From: Phorcus lineatus | Taxonomy: Eukaryota; Mollusca; Gastropoda; Trochida; Trochidae | Direction of reading: 5' to 3' | Length of the DNA: 64,000 nt | Assembly: GCA_921293015.1 (NCBI GenBank) | Contig: OV121094.1 | Span: forward strand, 8,608,764 to 8,672,763 | Shown here: positions 36,881-47,880 of the stretch, piece by piece | Layout: every line of letters starts with the position of its first letter | Numbering within the stretch: position 1 is the stretch's first letter | Made by a program: the position numbers and the translations under genes | Notes under the pieces: model-generated | The model's input: only the letters and a program-made list of their open reading frames with translations | What the model was told of the DNA's origin: nothing | Databases searched by the model: none

Positions 36881-37349
36881 GAGCATAGGGCGTGCGATAG
36901 GAAGGCATGCATAGGGTCAAAATGCACGCGTCTCAGTAAACGATAGCAAGCGCGGGTCGGTAAGCTCGTGCGAGAGGGTAGAAAGTGCCCACAGGCTATT
37001 AGCACGTGCGGCGGGGAGTGGGGAAAAATTGAGTGATTTTAACGTTTATTTTCGGTACGATAAACATTATCAATACTCTCATAACTTTTGGAGCATGTTC
37101 GCGCATTATTTAGAACACCAACGAAACAAAACACGGTTGCTTAGCGACAGCCGGAACGAAAATACAAGCGTTGAACTGAGACTACTGCTAGGCAATAAAT
37201 TTCCGGGCCCCGCTACCGAGACCCGCGGTCATAATTAGTTAGCGTGAGAAAAATAGAGTGTGCTACTCGCATCCCGCTAAGGGGACTTGCGGGCAAAGCT
37301 AATTTCATCCCGGAATATTCCGGGACCCGCATCTTAAGGGTTAATTATT

Positions 37350-38405
37350 ATTCCTGTGATAAATCTGACTAAGATTCGGAACCGTTTAATTTTACTGAGT
37401 TCATGTATGTACCATTTAAGATTTTTAGTGATTACTTTTTTCCTGAAATCTGATATATTTGATATCTGAGTAAGTATTCTTGACAATTCACTAAAATATC
37501 AGTAGTGTTAAAATCTATTAAAAAACAAACATCATGAATGCAAATCAAATTCAGATTTCAAATCATCTGATCAATATTATCAATTTGACAATAAACTGTT
37601 AGCTTGAACATTTCATATAATCACTCAAAATTACTAAAACGTAGTGGTGAACCAGTTCTTCGTACTCTAAAATATCAAAATCCTTTTTAAAAAATATCAA
37701 TATTTGAGTCAAAACTTAAATTAAATCCTGAAAATTTTCCCTCACTTTGAAATCACAAAAATAAATTTTGACCAATAATCAATATTAAAATTCAAAATTA
37801 CATCGGGCAAAGAAACAATTTCTCCCCTTTGAAATCAAGATACCTTGTTCTCAAAATCAATATAAAAGTTCCAAAATTATAGCATAGGCGAAAACCAGGT
37901 CCTGCTACTTTGAAGAGAACTTTCCATTCATAAACATAATGATTACAATCACACCAAGGATATGCCTCATTTTCTCGGCGCCCCCTGGGATAATGTCGAC
38001 ATTTAACCGAAAACGGATACAATTCCCACAACCAGGCGAGAAGAGCTGACAATGACCTCCCCTCTCCATACCTGTTGCCCGCCTTTAATTGAGAAATTAG
38101 GCTCGACACAAAGGAAACTGCAAAAAACTGCACACTCAATGAAACAGGACAGACGAATCACCCATAGAAGATAGCCTGTCTTACTGTCTCCGAAAGGATT
38201 ATTTCTTTGCAAATAACCCTGAAATAAATATCAAGAACATCCCCACAACTAGAGGATACTAAATGAGCTTCCGTATAATACAATTTTTAGTTTCACAAAG
38301 TAAAGTGTCAGAGGTCAATATGAGTTTAAAATCAACAATCCACATTATCATTTGCCTACCATTATCAAACAAAATAACAGTATGATTGAAATGAGATTAC
38401 TGCGA
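37350..38405. other. Non-coding DNA, one GC-richer patch
   Basis: The GC-richer patch at 37900-38140 holds a 113-codon minus-strand open frame with no recognisable domain. Within it TTTTTTGCAG and AACAG|GTATGG could bound a 46-nt exon on the minus strand, but support is weak. Confidence 0.35.
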
Positions 38406-38410
38406 GTCCT

Positions 38411-38577
38411 CATGGGTGGTACTGCGTTGAAATTCAGTTTAGCATTGCACCCAAACCGTACTGCTGTAGAACATTTCTCTACTGCTGGAAAATTTGACGA
38501 GCCCTAGGCTGGATTCGAACCTTGGACCTTTTGATCCAAAGCTGAAGACTCTGACCACTGTTCTATCCCACTTCCGC
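38411..38577 (-). mobile_element. tRNA-derived SINE, 3'-truncated
   Basis: Read on the minus strand, the tRNA-like head (GATAGAACAGTGGTCAGAG as A-box region, GGTTCGAATCC as B box) is followed by the family body CAGTAGAGAAATGTTCTAC...GTTTGGGTGCAATGCTA and ends near CAGTACCACCCATG. The conserved 3' tail present at 50.25 kb is missing. Confidence 0.85.
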
Positions 38578-38763
38578 TAACATTCAAAAGTTGAACTGCA
38601 AACAAAAGTTTTATTATGTATGGAAGAAAATATAATATGCTGCAGATTATTCAACAGTCAGTCATAAGTGCGAATATGTTTCTCTAGTGGCCTTGATGTC
38701 AAAATTAACTTTCACAAATTATCCTTTATTTATCAGTTAATTACAAATTCTTGTACTTTTTAG

Positions 38764-38824
38764 AATGGCTTCACTCCTCACCACCTCTAGCATTGACAAT
38801 ACAAACAGCTAGCCAACTCGCCTT
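38764..38824 (+). CDS. Possible small exon (plus strand)
   Basis: TTCTTGTACTTTTTAG is a good acceptor ending at 38763, and CGCCTT|GTAAGT at 38825 is a good donor. The 61 nt between stay open in one frame and read WLHSSPPLALTIQTASQLA. A second frame has an ATG directly at the start but stops after 15 codons. No neighbouring plus-strand exon is known, so this may be chance. Confidence 0.22.
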
Positions 38825-39357
38825 GTAAGTTAATGTTCATCTATCTATGATAATAACACAATTTTATTGGCAAAAAAACTTAGAAATCAATGTCCCAAAT
38901 GATACCTTTATTAGATCAAAAGCCTTATTAACAAACAAAAACACTTCTTAAGCTAGTCTACCTATATATCAAAGAAAAAGTCTATTCAAATTCAAATTTG
39001 TAAAGTCAGTAACTGAATTTCACTGCCTTATTTTGAATTAAGAGACTAAAGGCCAGTCTAAATGAGGGGTTGTCACTGTTACAGGGCGGTAAGAATTGTT
39101 GAAGCGTGAAAACCATTGTTACAATGTTTGCTCATTGATGTATTGAGTCCTGTTGTTTGGATAGGTTTACAACCAGGGTAACATCTCTATTGTAGAAATT
39201 GGATTGTAATGTGAATAGAGGGATGTGTAGAGAGAAGAGATTTAATTTATTGACAGTGATGCATTGAGCATTTAGAAGTATTTGATCTTTTGACAACTTT
39301 TGGGTGATTTCTTTTCTCCCCTGTGTTATACTTTTTCTTATCAACAATGATATACCA

Positions 39358-39573
39358 TGATCTTTTAAGGATATCAGTAATTCCTCATCTTTTGAGGATA
39401 TCTTCATCTTTTGAGGATATCAGTAATTCTTCATCTTTTGAGGATATCAATAATTCTTCATCTTTTGAGGATATCAGTAATTCTTCATCTATTTGGGATA
39501 TCAGTAATTCTTCATCTATTTGGGATATCAGTAATTCTTCATCTATTTGGGATATCAGTAATTCTTCAATCTT
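39358..39573. repeat. 27-bp tandem repeat, about 8 copies
   Basis: Units TCAGTAATTCTTCATCTTT plus TGAGGATA start at 39374, 39420, 39447, 39474, 39501, 39528 and 39555, with one 8-bp-deleted copy at 39401. The left copies end in TTTTGAGGATA and the right copies in TATTTGGGATA, so two subtypes expanded separately. A 9-residue repeat stays open on both strands only because 27 is divisible by 3. Confidence 0.95.
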
Positions 39574-39715
39574 ATACTCATGTGTTGGCAGAAACGTAAA
39601 TGCTTTAAGTGATTTATAATTTGAGAATTCAAAAGCAATTACAAATCCCATGCATAAGTGACCTAATAAACTTCTTTACTACCCACGATTAGTCTTGTAT
39701 GTATACATATCAAGT

Positions 39716-39910
39716 TGTGACATATTTTCAATATGTGCACACGCGTTCATAAAACTTTTGCCTAGCAGCAATCGTTTTAGCGAGAGTTCCTTTATCAAGT
39801 GTCTGTTATGCCATAAAACACTTATTCATAACACCACCATAGTGGCCTGGCGCAACAGCAACAAGCCGTTTTGGTGATAATTTCCTGAGATTCAATTGGA
39901 ATAGAATCGG
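39716..39910 (+). repeat. Dispersed family copy (GCCTAGCAAC), long
   Basis: It matches 47881-48085 along most of its length: GTGACATATTTTCAATATGTGCAC, ACTTTTGCCTAGCAGCAATCG, then AAGCCGTT...GATAATTTC and a right part AATTGGAATAGAATCGG. The partial coding-like frame is not supported. Confidence 0.7.
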
Positions 39911-39919
39911 CAATAAATA

Positions 39920-41340
39920 AATTATTACACAGGTAAATGTATCATATTACTTTTACAAAAATGCAAATTTGGAAATACATAATTTGCAAATAATCTATTT
40001 AAAAAACTTCCATACAAGCTAGTAGAGGGTCAACTTATCATCCAAAAGGTTGAGGTTGGTTCACAGCCATGTTGTACCCAAATACTTAAAATATTAGATT
40101 TGTTGTTTCCTTGCTTACCACTCAGTATTAAAAGGTTAAAAAAAAACACTTTCACTGGTGGCTGCAAGCTGCTGAGAGTTCATATCAGATTCACAATATC
40201 ATAATGTAACCAGGAAAATTGAAAAAATTGGTATAAATATTCTTTTGCTATTTCTTCTTCAGTAAAGGGAGATAAGCATATAAAATTGAGGTTAGATATC
40301 GACATTGATTAAGTACAAATTAAATGATGATTGATTAAAGATATGACTGATTTATAGTCTTGAACAGAGTTCAACATCTCAGAGGCTGACAAAAATTTGA
40401 TGAATAGAATACGGTATCTTTTTTTGGATAAGATTCCACATAGTTTACCTATATGTCAAGATGAAAGGTTGAAAAGACTGTATTCATGACTGCCAGTTTA
40501 AATCTATTCAATCATTTCTCTATCAGTGAAATCAGGAAGTTATGAGACTATGTTATTTTCACTGACTAAATTATGATAATAATGTTTCATGAATTCAAAG
40601 TTATCAACCAACCAACCACTCTGCAGTGAATCCAACAAAAAACTCAATCCAGTCTTGTCCTTTTTTCCATCAAACTTTGTACCAAAAGAAACCACAGTAT
40701 CACAATACAATAGATGTCTTTGTCTTACTTTCATTTGAATGAACAATTGTCATTCATTCTTCCATAAGTGTTAAAACAGTATAAGATTCTATATCAAAGT
40801 GAAATTTTTAAAAGTTGTTCATATCCTACCTTAAAGCTTATATTCCATCTGCAAATCTGGAGAAAAGGAACAAAACTACCCAAATTAAATTGGGTTGTTC
40901 CTCTTGAATCCACAAAAACACAATGAATATGTTTTACGTCCAACCAATAGGCTTCTCTAGTCCACCCAACAATCTGAAGCAAATGAAGCAATCTACCCCA
41001 AGTCAAATCAGGTTTTACCTGCTTTCAGTGACCAGGATCACTTGGCAATGATCTCTGACTCTGGCACTCACGGGGTTAATCCCTAACCACAATTCACCAA
41101 TTACTGTGGTCAGACAGGTAGAAATTCTCAATGCTATCAGTAGCTAGTATTAACCCCTAAGCTCCCGCCCTCCTCACTGGTACTCTTATCACAGATTGGT
41201 TGATTAGACAAGAGGAATGGGGATTGGGTTCTAATGATTGGGGTTTAAGCTATGTAAATATTGCAATTATTCTACAAGTCTGGTGCTGGGTTTTGGAGAT
41301 AATTCAATGTCATGTACATTTTTCATAGAACTTTTTAAAA
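39920..41340. other. Non-coding DNA
   Basis: No gene supported. A right-type TTAA end (GGCACTCACGGGGTTAA, ending 41077) and a left-type end (TTAACCCCTAAGC at 41149) are present without partners. Confidence 0.4.
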
Positions 41341-41352
41341 CATATTTTTTAT

Positions 41353-41400
41353 GTGAGTGAGTGAATTGTTGTTTAATGCCGCTTTTGCAATATTAAAGCC
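41353..41400 (-). mobile_element. tRNA-SINE 3' tail fragment
   Basis: GTGAGTGAGTGAATTGTTG then TTTAATGCCGCTTTTGCAATATT is the reverse-oriented SINE 3' end. It is followed by a TA microsatellite rather than the SINE body. Confidence 0.7.
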
Positions 41401-41409
41401 ATTAGCGGG

Positions 41410-41610
41410 GTCACATATATATATATATATATAAATATATATATATATGAAAAAAGTTCACAATCTTGAAATTGCTGTTCAGCTCCCAGGTATTAAATAT
41501 ATAAAAGTATGAAGTTAGAAGTAAAAACAATCCATTTTAATGGCTAGAGCTTTCAGCTCTTCATGCCATACATACAACAGATGGATTGGTTTTACTTTTA
41601 ACTTCATACT

Positions 41611-41641
<31 letters not shown>

Positions 41642-41645
41642 TTAT
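41410..41645. mobile_element. Foldback element flanked by TA microsatellites
   Basis: Arms 41501-41535 and 41581-41615 are 35-bp inverted repeats with two mismatches (ATAAAAGTATGAAGTTAGAA... against its complement). The 45-bp centre has a perfect inner stem AGAGCT-TTC-AGCTCT inside TGGC...GCCA. (TA)n tracts lie at about 41415-41450 and 41616-41645. The layout parallels the foldback at 15.1 kb, with different sequence. Confidence 0.75.
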
Positions 41646-41649
41646 TTTT

Positions 41650-42180
41650 ATGTGATTGTTATCTCTATAAACCCATACCTTTGATGGTTAAATCTGGGAC
41701 TATCTTTACCATCAAGCAACTGTTTCTGTATGTTTTGTCTGTTGTAATTGTCATGTATTAGATCTGGTATCGTTGGCTGGCCCTTGATTAAATATGATGA
41801 ATCATTTGAAGTCGGCCATGCTTATTACGGCATCTTACTACATCACGCAATATGATGACATCACAACAAACTACGTCAATGATATGGGGAAACAGTCCAA
41901 ATGACTTTATATTGAACTCTGTTTACATTGAGGATATTACAGTAATCGTACCATACATACACTTATATTATATTATATGCCAAGAAAGGTTTTACCTTCT
42001 TGAACTTGAAATAACCATTGCTTTCTACTTTCCACAAGAAACTTGGTATAACAGATATTCAAGGGTAGAAAAACTGAAACACAATGCCCTAAAGAATCTT
42101 GGAAAACTTCTACCCTACATCAAAGTTAATATTCTATTTGAGGGGGAATAAATATTAAATCTGCAACCCTTTAGGTACAT
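41650..42180. other. Non-coding DNA
   Basis: A 99-codon plus-strand open frame at 41852-42151 has no domain, splice context or composition bias. Nothing else is seen. Confidence 0.4.
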
Positions 42181-42196
42181 TATAAAAATTAAAAAT

Positions 42197-42515
42197 AAAT
42201 GGGTACTTATTATGCGCCATAGTCCATCCAAAGTATGCTCAAAGCGCTACACATTTATTACCCTGAAGGAATTGTACTTTCGATGCAGCTACTAAGCGCT
42301 TCGCGCGACCATATAGGTCCACACATCCCGTATTCAGGTACCCAACTGTACAGCTGGGTGGACTGAGTGCAATGTGGATGAAGTGCCTTGCCCAAGGACA
42401 CAACACAGTGTAAAACCCAGGTCACAAATGTTTGGTGTATCCACCTGGATTTGAACCTGGGCCGTTTGCGTGAGAGGCCAGCGTGCTTACCAATACACCA
42501 CCATACACCATTATG
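42197..42515 (-). mobile_element. tRNA-derived SINE, second family, near full length
   Basis: On the minus strand a tRNA-like head carries an A box (TATTGGTAAGCACGCTGG) and a B box (GGTTCAAATCC). It is followed by the body GTGTTGTGTCCTTGGGCAAG, GCACTTCATCCACATTGC, CCACCCAGCTGTACAG and a 3' end AGCGCTTTGAGCATAC...GCGCATAATAAGTA. The CCTTGGGCAAGGCACTTCA core and AGCGCTTTGAGCA end are shared by SINEs in many aquatic animals. The family is clearly different from the GTGAGT-tailed SINEs here. Confidence 0.88.
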
Positions 42516-42639
42516 CTCCACTACATCCTAACAAAAAAGTAGCTTTTGAGGTGCAGCAGTTCTTGAGGTGAAGTAGAAAATGTGAAAAGTTGACACACTG
42601 ACAACCAACCCTACATTGAGAAAGGATATAGCTAACGCT

Positions 42640-42745
42640 ATAATCCCAACAGGCCTTTTTAGCCTCATTTGCTTGAAATTAAACACATAAAAATGACTGA
42701 GATGTTTGGCCTTTAGCCCGAATGTTTTCATCAACTCCATAAGGA
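42640..42745. repeat. Possible retroelement 3' hairpin remnant
   Basis: TTTGGCCTTTAGCCCGAATG then TTTTCATCAACTCC has the same design as the centres of the two foldback elements: a short palindrome followed by a CTTCA/TTCATCA-type word. No long arms remain. Low-confidence inference. Confidence 0.25.
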
Positions 42746-42889
42746 AAGAGGATGTATAAAATTCAAAAAATATTATCAGATTCCATAACACATTTTCACT
42801 TCAAACTTGCAGATGATAGCGACATTTTGACAGTTTAAGACATTATTGAACTAAGAATATTTAAACAGGTTCAAATTGCTTGTAAATCC

Positions 42890-43320
42890 AAAATGTCCGT
42901 CCCTAAACCAATATTCTATGAGCGTTCAATGATGCCCAAGGCCAGCGCTGATCACGTGATATGCATTGACATGGAGTGATCTCCCTTGACAACAGGTGTA
43001 CCCAAGCCTAGGACAAACAGAAAACTTCCTCCAAACCCATAAGAGTTCCTACTTTAAACAATGGTTGTTTGGCATCAAGTTTTTCGTGTTTGCGCAACTC
43101 GGCAAGACACAACGCTTTTGTCTTTCCCGACACGAAACACAACCAAACCTTGTCAGTTTTATGCCCAAATCGAACACGTCAAGGCTTTACACCTTCGTGT
43201 CATACGCAACTTACGCTAGCCAATAATATCACTAACTGAGATCTGTCGTATTTTCAAAAATCCTGCTTTGACCGGATCATGACGTCAATAACAACATAGT
43301 TCCGTGTTGAATTTTGTAAC
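42890..43320. promoter_or_regulatory. GC-richer block with E-box and CRE palindromes
   Basis: It contains the palindromic E-box ATCACGTGAT near 42953, a SOX-like ACAATGGTTGTTTGG, and a perfect CRE palindrome CATGACGTCAAT near 43279, with CpGs throughout. A 76-codon plus-strand open frame here looks random. Candidate enhancer or promoter. Confidence 0.28.
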
Positions 43321-43366
43321 AACGGTTATTTTGTTGAATCTGGAGTCCAAGGTGATAGGTCAAAGG

Positions 43367-43379
43367 TCATCATCTTGGC
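43367..43379 (+). promoter_or_regulatory. Perfect DR1 nuclear-receptor site
   Basis: AGGTCAAAGGTCA is two AGGTCA half-sites spaced by one base, the classical DR1 bound by HNF4, RXR heterodimers and COUP-TF. It lies just right of the GC-richer block, and CATCTTGG follows it. Confidence 0.4.
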
Positions 43380-43399
43380 TTGAACTTTTGAGAATCAGT

Positions 43400-45580
43400 T
43401 TGTTTTTTGACCTTATTGCAGTCACACACATGGGCGTTAAGCTTAAAGGCAACAACAAATTGTGAAGAAAGTTTACGCAGTGCTGAAATTGTTGACAGTT
43501 ATGGTGGACTACTTGAAAAATAACAAACATTCATAAAGACGCAAAATCCCTATAAACACACAAAAGCATTTGTTCAATCTTTTAAGTTGTGACCTATTTA
43601 AATTTAATCCAAAATATTTTAATGGCAGGCCATATTTCGTTTTAAAGATATCAAACATGATACAGTAGTTGAAATTCAATGTTCGAATGCTTTAATGCGC
43701 CTGTCCTATCAGCATCTTGTTTGACATTTTGTTAATTTTACTTTGAACTTTTAGAGAAATAAACTATATGTAAGGGAAAAATATTTACACATTTACAAAT
43801 GATTTATAATAAAACTGATAAACAATGCTTTTAAGGCTGTAGTAAGGCTTTTCTGGCTCGTAACGCCGATGAATGGCGTCATTTCTCGTTAATGTTTTAT
43901 TTCACACAGTGTGCACTCTCATTTATCAAGTTGTCAACTTCAAATCAACCAATATGCTACCCAAATATATATTTTTCAACTCTGTTATGATATTATCCTT
44001 TGCTTGTAAAATACATGAATAAATCAATTGTCCCTCTTGATGTTTGTTTCCAAAAAATACCCTGTTCTTGAATATGACATGTTACAGGGAAAACATTTCT
44101 CTTGTTGACATTTTTTCCACTTTAGAATCTATGTTGAAACGTTGCATATATTCATAACAAAGAAGTTGCATATGAGCTGTAATTTTCCTTTCAGGGATAG
44201 TGATAGGCGTACCTAATATATAGCTCAATTTGCATTTGAAGTTGAATAATCCTCTGTCTATGTAGAAAAATAGTTGTTTTTCATATCTTTTCAAAAGTAC
44301 AAACATATTCTACCAAATGACCGATTTTTAAAAAATCGACAAATATTTTTCAGAATTGTGAAGAGTAACAGTTATCAAATCTAAGAAGAAAACATGCCTT
44401 GCTTTGAAGCTGCGACTTCAAACGATTGAATTGAATATTCTGACAAAAACGATCTCATTATTTCGGAGAATATCTTGCTAATATGTGCTACATTCAGAAA
44501 ACCATTAGAGTCAACCTTTTTATCAATCAACATGTAATTACATCAAAGTGGTTGAAATCAAATTGACATTTCTGCTGAGTATTTTAGTCAATCCTAAGAA
44601 AAATATAATCCCCATTTCTTGTGAATTTCCATCAAATTGAAACCCTCACATGCATAAAAGACAGATCATCATATCATAGGCATTTATTTTTACATTCCAT
44701 CAAATAATTTTTATAATTCTTGATTACCAGAGAAGTATTGAATTCATATTCAGGCAATTTTAAATTAGAATAAAATCTTTTTCTCGTGATTATCAAATCG
44801 ATTCACTCAAATTAATTCCATACAATACCACACAGATGATTGAATATGTATCAACGAAAAGACTTAATGGTCATTAAAGTCATTCTCAATAGACCACAAA
44901 ATATAACTTTCAAACCCTAAATCAAAATACTTTGAAAAACTTTCTTCTACAAAAAAATCTGGTCTATCAACCAGACATCCAATGTTTTTACAACTCGGTT
45001 ATTTGATAAAACCTTTTGCTATAAAGACAGCATGAAATTACTTTCGCCTTTACCAAAACCATAAATTTTCTTGTAATTAGGTGTTTATCTCCCAGCAGGC
45101 ATTGCAAAAGGTATGAACACCTGTAGATCAGCTCAGGTAATCTCGTTAGAAACGTTAAGTTTACTGCACAGGGAAACACTTGGAGCAAATAAACGGTTAA
45201 TTGGTCTCATTAAAATGATAACAGTTACTATCCACCCATTAGATAGTAATTACTTTGTGCAAACAAAAAAGGATATATATTTTTTCAAAAACCTTTCAAA
45301 AAGGTCAAACAGAAATCAAAATAAATCTCAAATGTCTCTAGCTCTTTCTTATAACTTAAGAGGTTTGTATGGTATTTCACTTGTAGCAAACATTAAAGAG
45401 TGTCAATCTCATTAAAACCAGCGACAAACTTTAGTCATACGTATCTGTCTTTCTGATTCGAAGACTCCATAATGAGGAGTCAAATTTGATTGGCCTCTTC
45501 AATGATCTCACACAGATTCAAACAATAAGAAGTAAATATCGTATATGTTGATACTTTGTAGCTTCGTCACTGATTGGCTG
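43400..45580. other. AT-rich non-coding DNA
   Basis: No supported gene, repeat array or element end. Confidence 0.4.
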
Positions 45581-45631
45581 GAGTGTAAAGGTCACCTGAC
45601 GCGACCTCTTTGGAGCAGTACTCAGATCTGA

Positions 45632-45916
45632 GGTATGAGTGACTCAGTGGAAGATGAAGCACACGTTTTACTCTCTTGTCCCTTATATTTACGAACAGAT
45701 CTCTTAAACCGTTGTTTTAAATGGCCGAATTTTTCATTTTTACCAGTTTTACAACAACTCGCCCTAATCTTTACATATGATGAATTTTAGAACATCGACA
45801 TTATTCCCTGTGCAGATAACTTTTTATGTTTTTATGTATTTTGCACAGATAACTTTTTTTTATTATCTATCTCAGTCTTGCGTATGTTTCTTAGAATATG
45901 TTTTAGGTATCTATAA
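45632..45916 (+). pseudogene. LINE reverse-transcriptase C-terminal remnant
   Basis: The frame reads DSVEDEAHVLLSCPLYLRTD, then LLNRCFKWPNF and continues with hydrophobic residues. The pattern (acidic)-DE-x-H-x3-4-CPLY-x-LR is the zinc-binding C-terminal segment typical of non-LTR retrotransposon ORF2 proteins of invertebrates. The two cysteines expected just upstream have been lost; one position appears as a stop, the other as Ser. An in-frame TAG lies at 45788-45790, and reading then resumes (NIDIIPCADNF) to a TAA at 45914. No endonuclease or RT catalytic region is recognisable upstream, so this is a 5'-truncated dead copy. The duplicated block that follows may be part of its 3' untranslated region. 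Confidence 0.62.
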
Positions 45917-45957
45917 CATCTATAGTAAATCGCTTGACAATTGATTGTGAGTCTTAA

Positions 45958-46255
45958 TGTTTTCTATTTTTTTTACAATGTATATTGTTATAAAAGAGTG
46001 AGATGTAAATGAAAATATCTGTTTGTCTGTCTGTCTGATAGACTTTATCTGATATCAATGAGATCAGGGGAGTTTTGTCTCAAGATGCTGTTGGCCATTG
46101 GTCGAGTGTTTTAATGTATTTCATTTTTTTGTACAAAGAATATTGTTTTAACCGAGTGAGATGTAAATGAAAATATCTGTCTGTCTGTCTGATAGACTTG
46201 AACTGGTATCAATGAGATTAGGGGAGTGTTGTCTCAAGATGGTGTTGGCCACACA
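45958..46255. repeat. 158-bp tandem duplication, about 1.9 copies
   Basis: GAGTGAGATGTAAATGAAAA, then TATCTGTYTGTCTGTCTGTCTGATAGACTT recurs at 45996 and 46154, exactly 158 bp apart. Both copies continue with ATCAATGAGATYAGGGGAGT and GTCTCAAGATG. It lies directly downstream of the LINE remnant. Confidence 0.9.
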
Positions 46256-46269
46256 CAATGTCCACAGTG

Positions 46270-47870
46270 ATTCTTATAAATTTTTCAACAGAATAGTTGC
46301 AGCAGCTTAATCATTACATATTTGAAGTATGATGTCACATTTTTAATATAATATTATAATATATATCTTAATAACATTCTCTCCAGTCCCATTTTGTTCA
46401 CGCAGTCAATGACATTTCTTCACAAAACTCAATGTTAACCCTCGCTTTATCACATCCATGGGAAATAGTTTCCACGAAAACATCTCCACCAGAGCCCCGA
46501 TTAGGTAAATGATATCTAGGTAAATAATTTCATCACATTACACCATTTCACCCGATCCTCTCCCATTATGACTATAATAGTTCTATATTTACAGAGGCAC
46601 TGGTGAGACCCCATCTACTAATATCCCTCGTCTCTCCTAGTCAATAAACGCTTTGATCTACCTCTTTGTAAATGATAGCATAAAATAGCCTCAAAGCAGG
46701 CAATATTGTACCAACCCTTGCAAGTAGAGATCTGATTGTGGAATCTTTCATAAACCTGAGTTATTGTACCATTATTGAAGGAGGAATTTCTCTGATTGAC
46801 ATACATAAAAATATAAAAAAATAAAAGGAATGTCTGTTATTTCTTTGCATCTGTTTTTAACACTTAATTTGCTGAATGAATTAGTACATTAAACCATTCC
46901 TGAGTGGATGACTTACAGGATCAGAAGGGGTAAAAATGGTAGGCCAGAAACTGTATTTGTTGGTATATAGAGCATATCATATGAGTGTCAATGACATACT
47001 ATGTTTACAACATGAGTGCCCAAATATTAGTATGTCCTGAGCGAGAGCGAGGGATATTCTGATATTTAGGCACGAGACCTTTCAGGAGAGATCCCGGATC
47101 TTTCATTAATTCATTCAGGCTGAAATTTCTTTTTTCCGAGATTCACAGAGGCTAACATCTTCCCTTGACCATTAGACCATTCCTTTTGTAAGACTTCAGT
47201 GGAAGACATTTTGTTTTGAAAACAACATCCTTCAACATCCTTTAGTCTATGAAATATTTCCATGATTTCTTAATCCATAATATTCTTTAATCAGGCTCTT
47301 CATTTCATCTGTATGCAGTCAAATCTAGACTTGCTGAATGAGGTCCTAGACTTATCAAAGGCTTCTATTAAATACAATGCATGACACAGGACTAACAATA
47401 TACTTATTAACTGAATATACAGTGTAAGATAAAACAAATAAAGTGGGTCACAAAAGCAATATTCCATCCACCCCCAAATCAGTAAAGAAAGGGCTTATTC
47501 CAAAATTCTTTTGTAAAGGATAGCATAGAATTTTTTTCACAAAAGCATCTTTCAAGAAAAGCTTAGATGAATGATGTTTTTTCATATAAGGTCCACTGTA
47601 TCATACTACCATGATGAAAGGCCTGGTTGATATCCTTGGTCAGTAAGGGGTGTATAATCATATTGTAAAGATATGGCTGTCTTGAGGTAGTTTCATATCT
47701 TTTGAGGAGAAAAACACACTTCTTTGAAATTAGAGTTTCTTTTGATCATTCCGGAGGAGGCTCATGGGAAAAATACTTAAAAGGATGTTTTGACCTGGGA
47801 GATATAATATATCTTCACTCATGGGGAACATCTGTTACATTTTATCATGTTGTATTACCCATATGGTTAA
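46270..47870. other. Non-coding DNA
   Basis: A solitary TTAACCCTCGC end at 46436. No gene supported. A 71-codon plus-strand frame at 47702-47917 runs into a dispersed repeat copy and is probably chance. Confidence 0.4.
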
Positions 47871-47880
47871 TCGTAAATGA

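Larger units (their letters stand above)
34893..37344. mobile_element. piggyBac-like non-autonomous element, 2.45 kb
   Basis: Bounded by TTAA at 34893-34896 and 37341-37344, with inverted ends CCCTT...AAGGG next to the target sites, as in piggyBac-superfamily transposons. CpG and GC content are clearly above the AT-rich flanks at both edges, which marks it as one foreign block. Near the left end a 63-bp-spaced direct repeat GTGGCTGAATTTTCCAGC occurs twice. Near the right end a perfect 16-bp palindrome CCCGGAATATTCCGGG lies at 37309-37324. No frame long enough for a transposase is present, so it would depend on a transposase encoded elsewhere. Its interior is mostly a degenerate satellite array (separate entry). 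Confidence 0.6.

Noticed and set aside
37798-38139. 113-residue minus-strand open frame
   Set aside because: GC-richer patch and no recognisable motif. A possible 46-nt internal exon was considered, but its donor GTATGG is weak.
39323-39651. Repeat proteins of about 90-98 residues on both strands
   Set aside because: A 27-bp satellite keeps frames open on both strands. There are no flanking exon signals.
42258-42791. Two 87-residue minus-strand open frames
   Set aside because: One lies inside the second-family SINE. The other runs through a probable retroelement 3' remnant and shows no protein motif.
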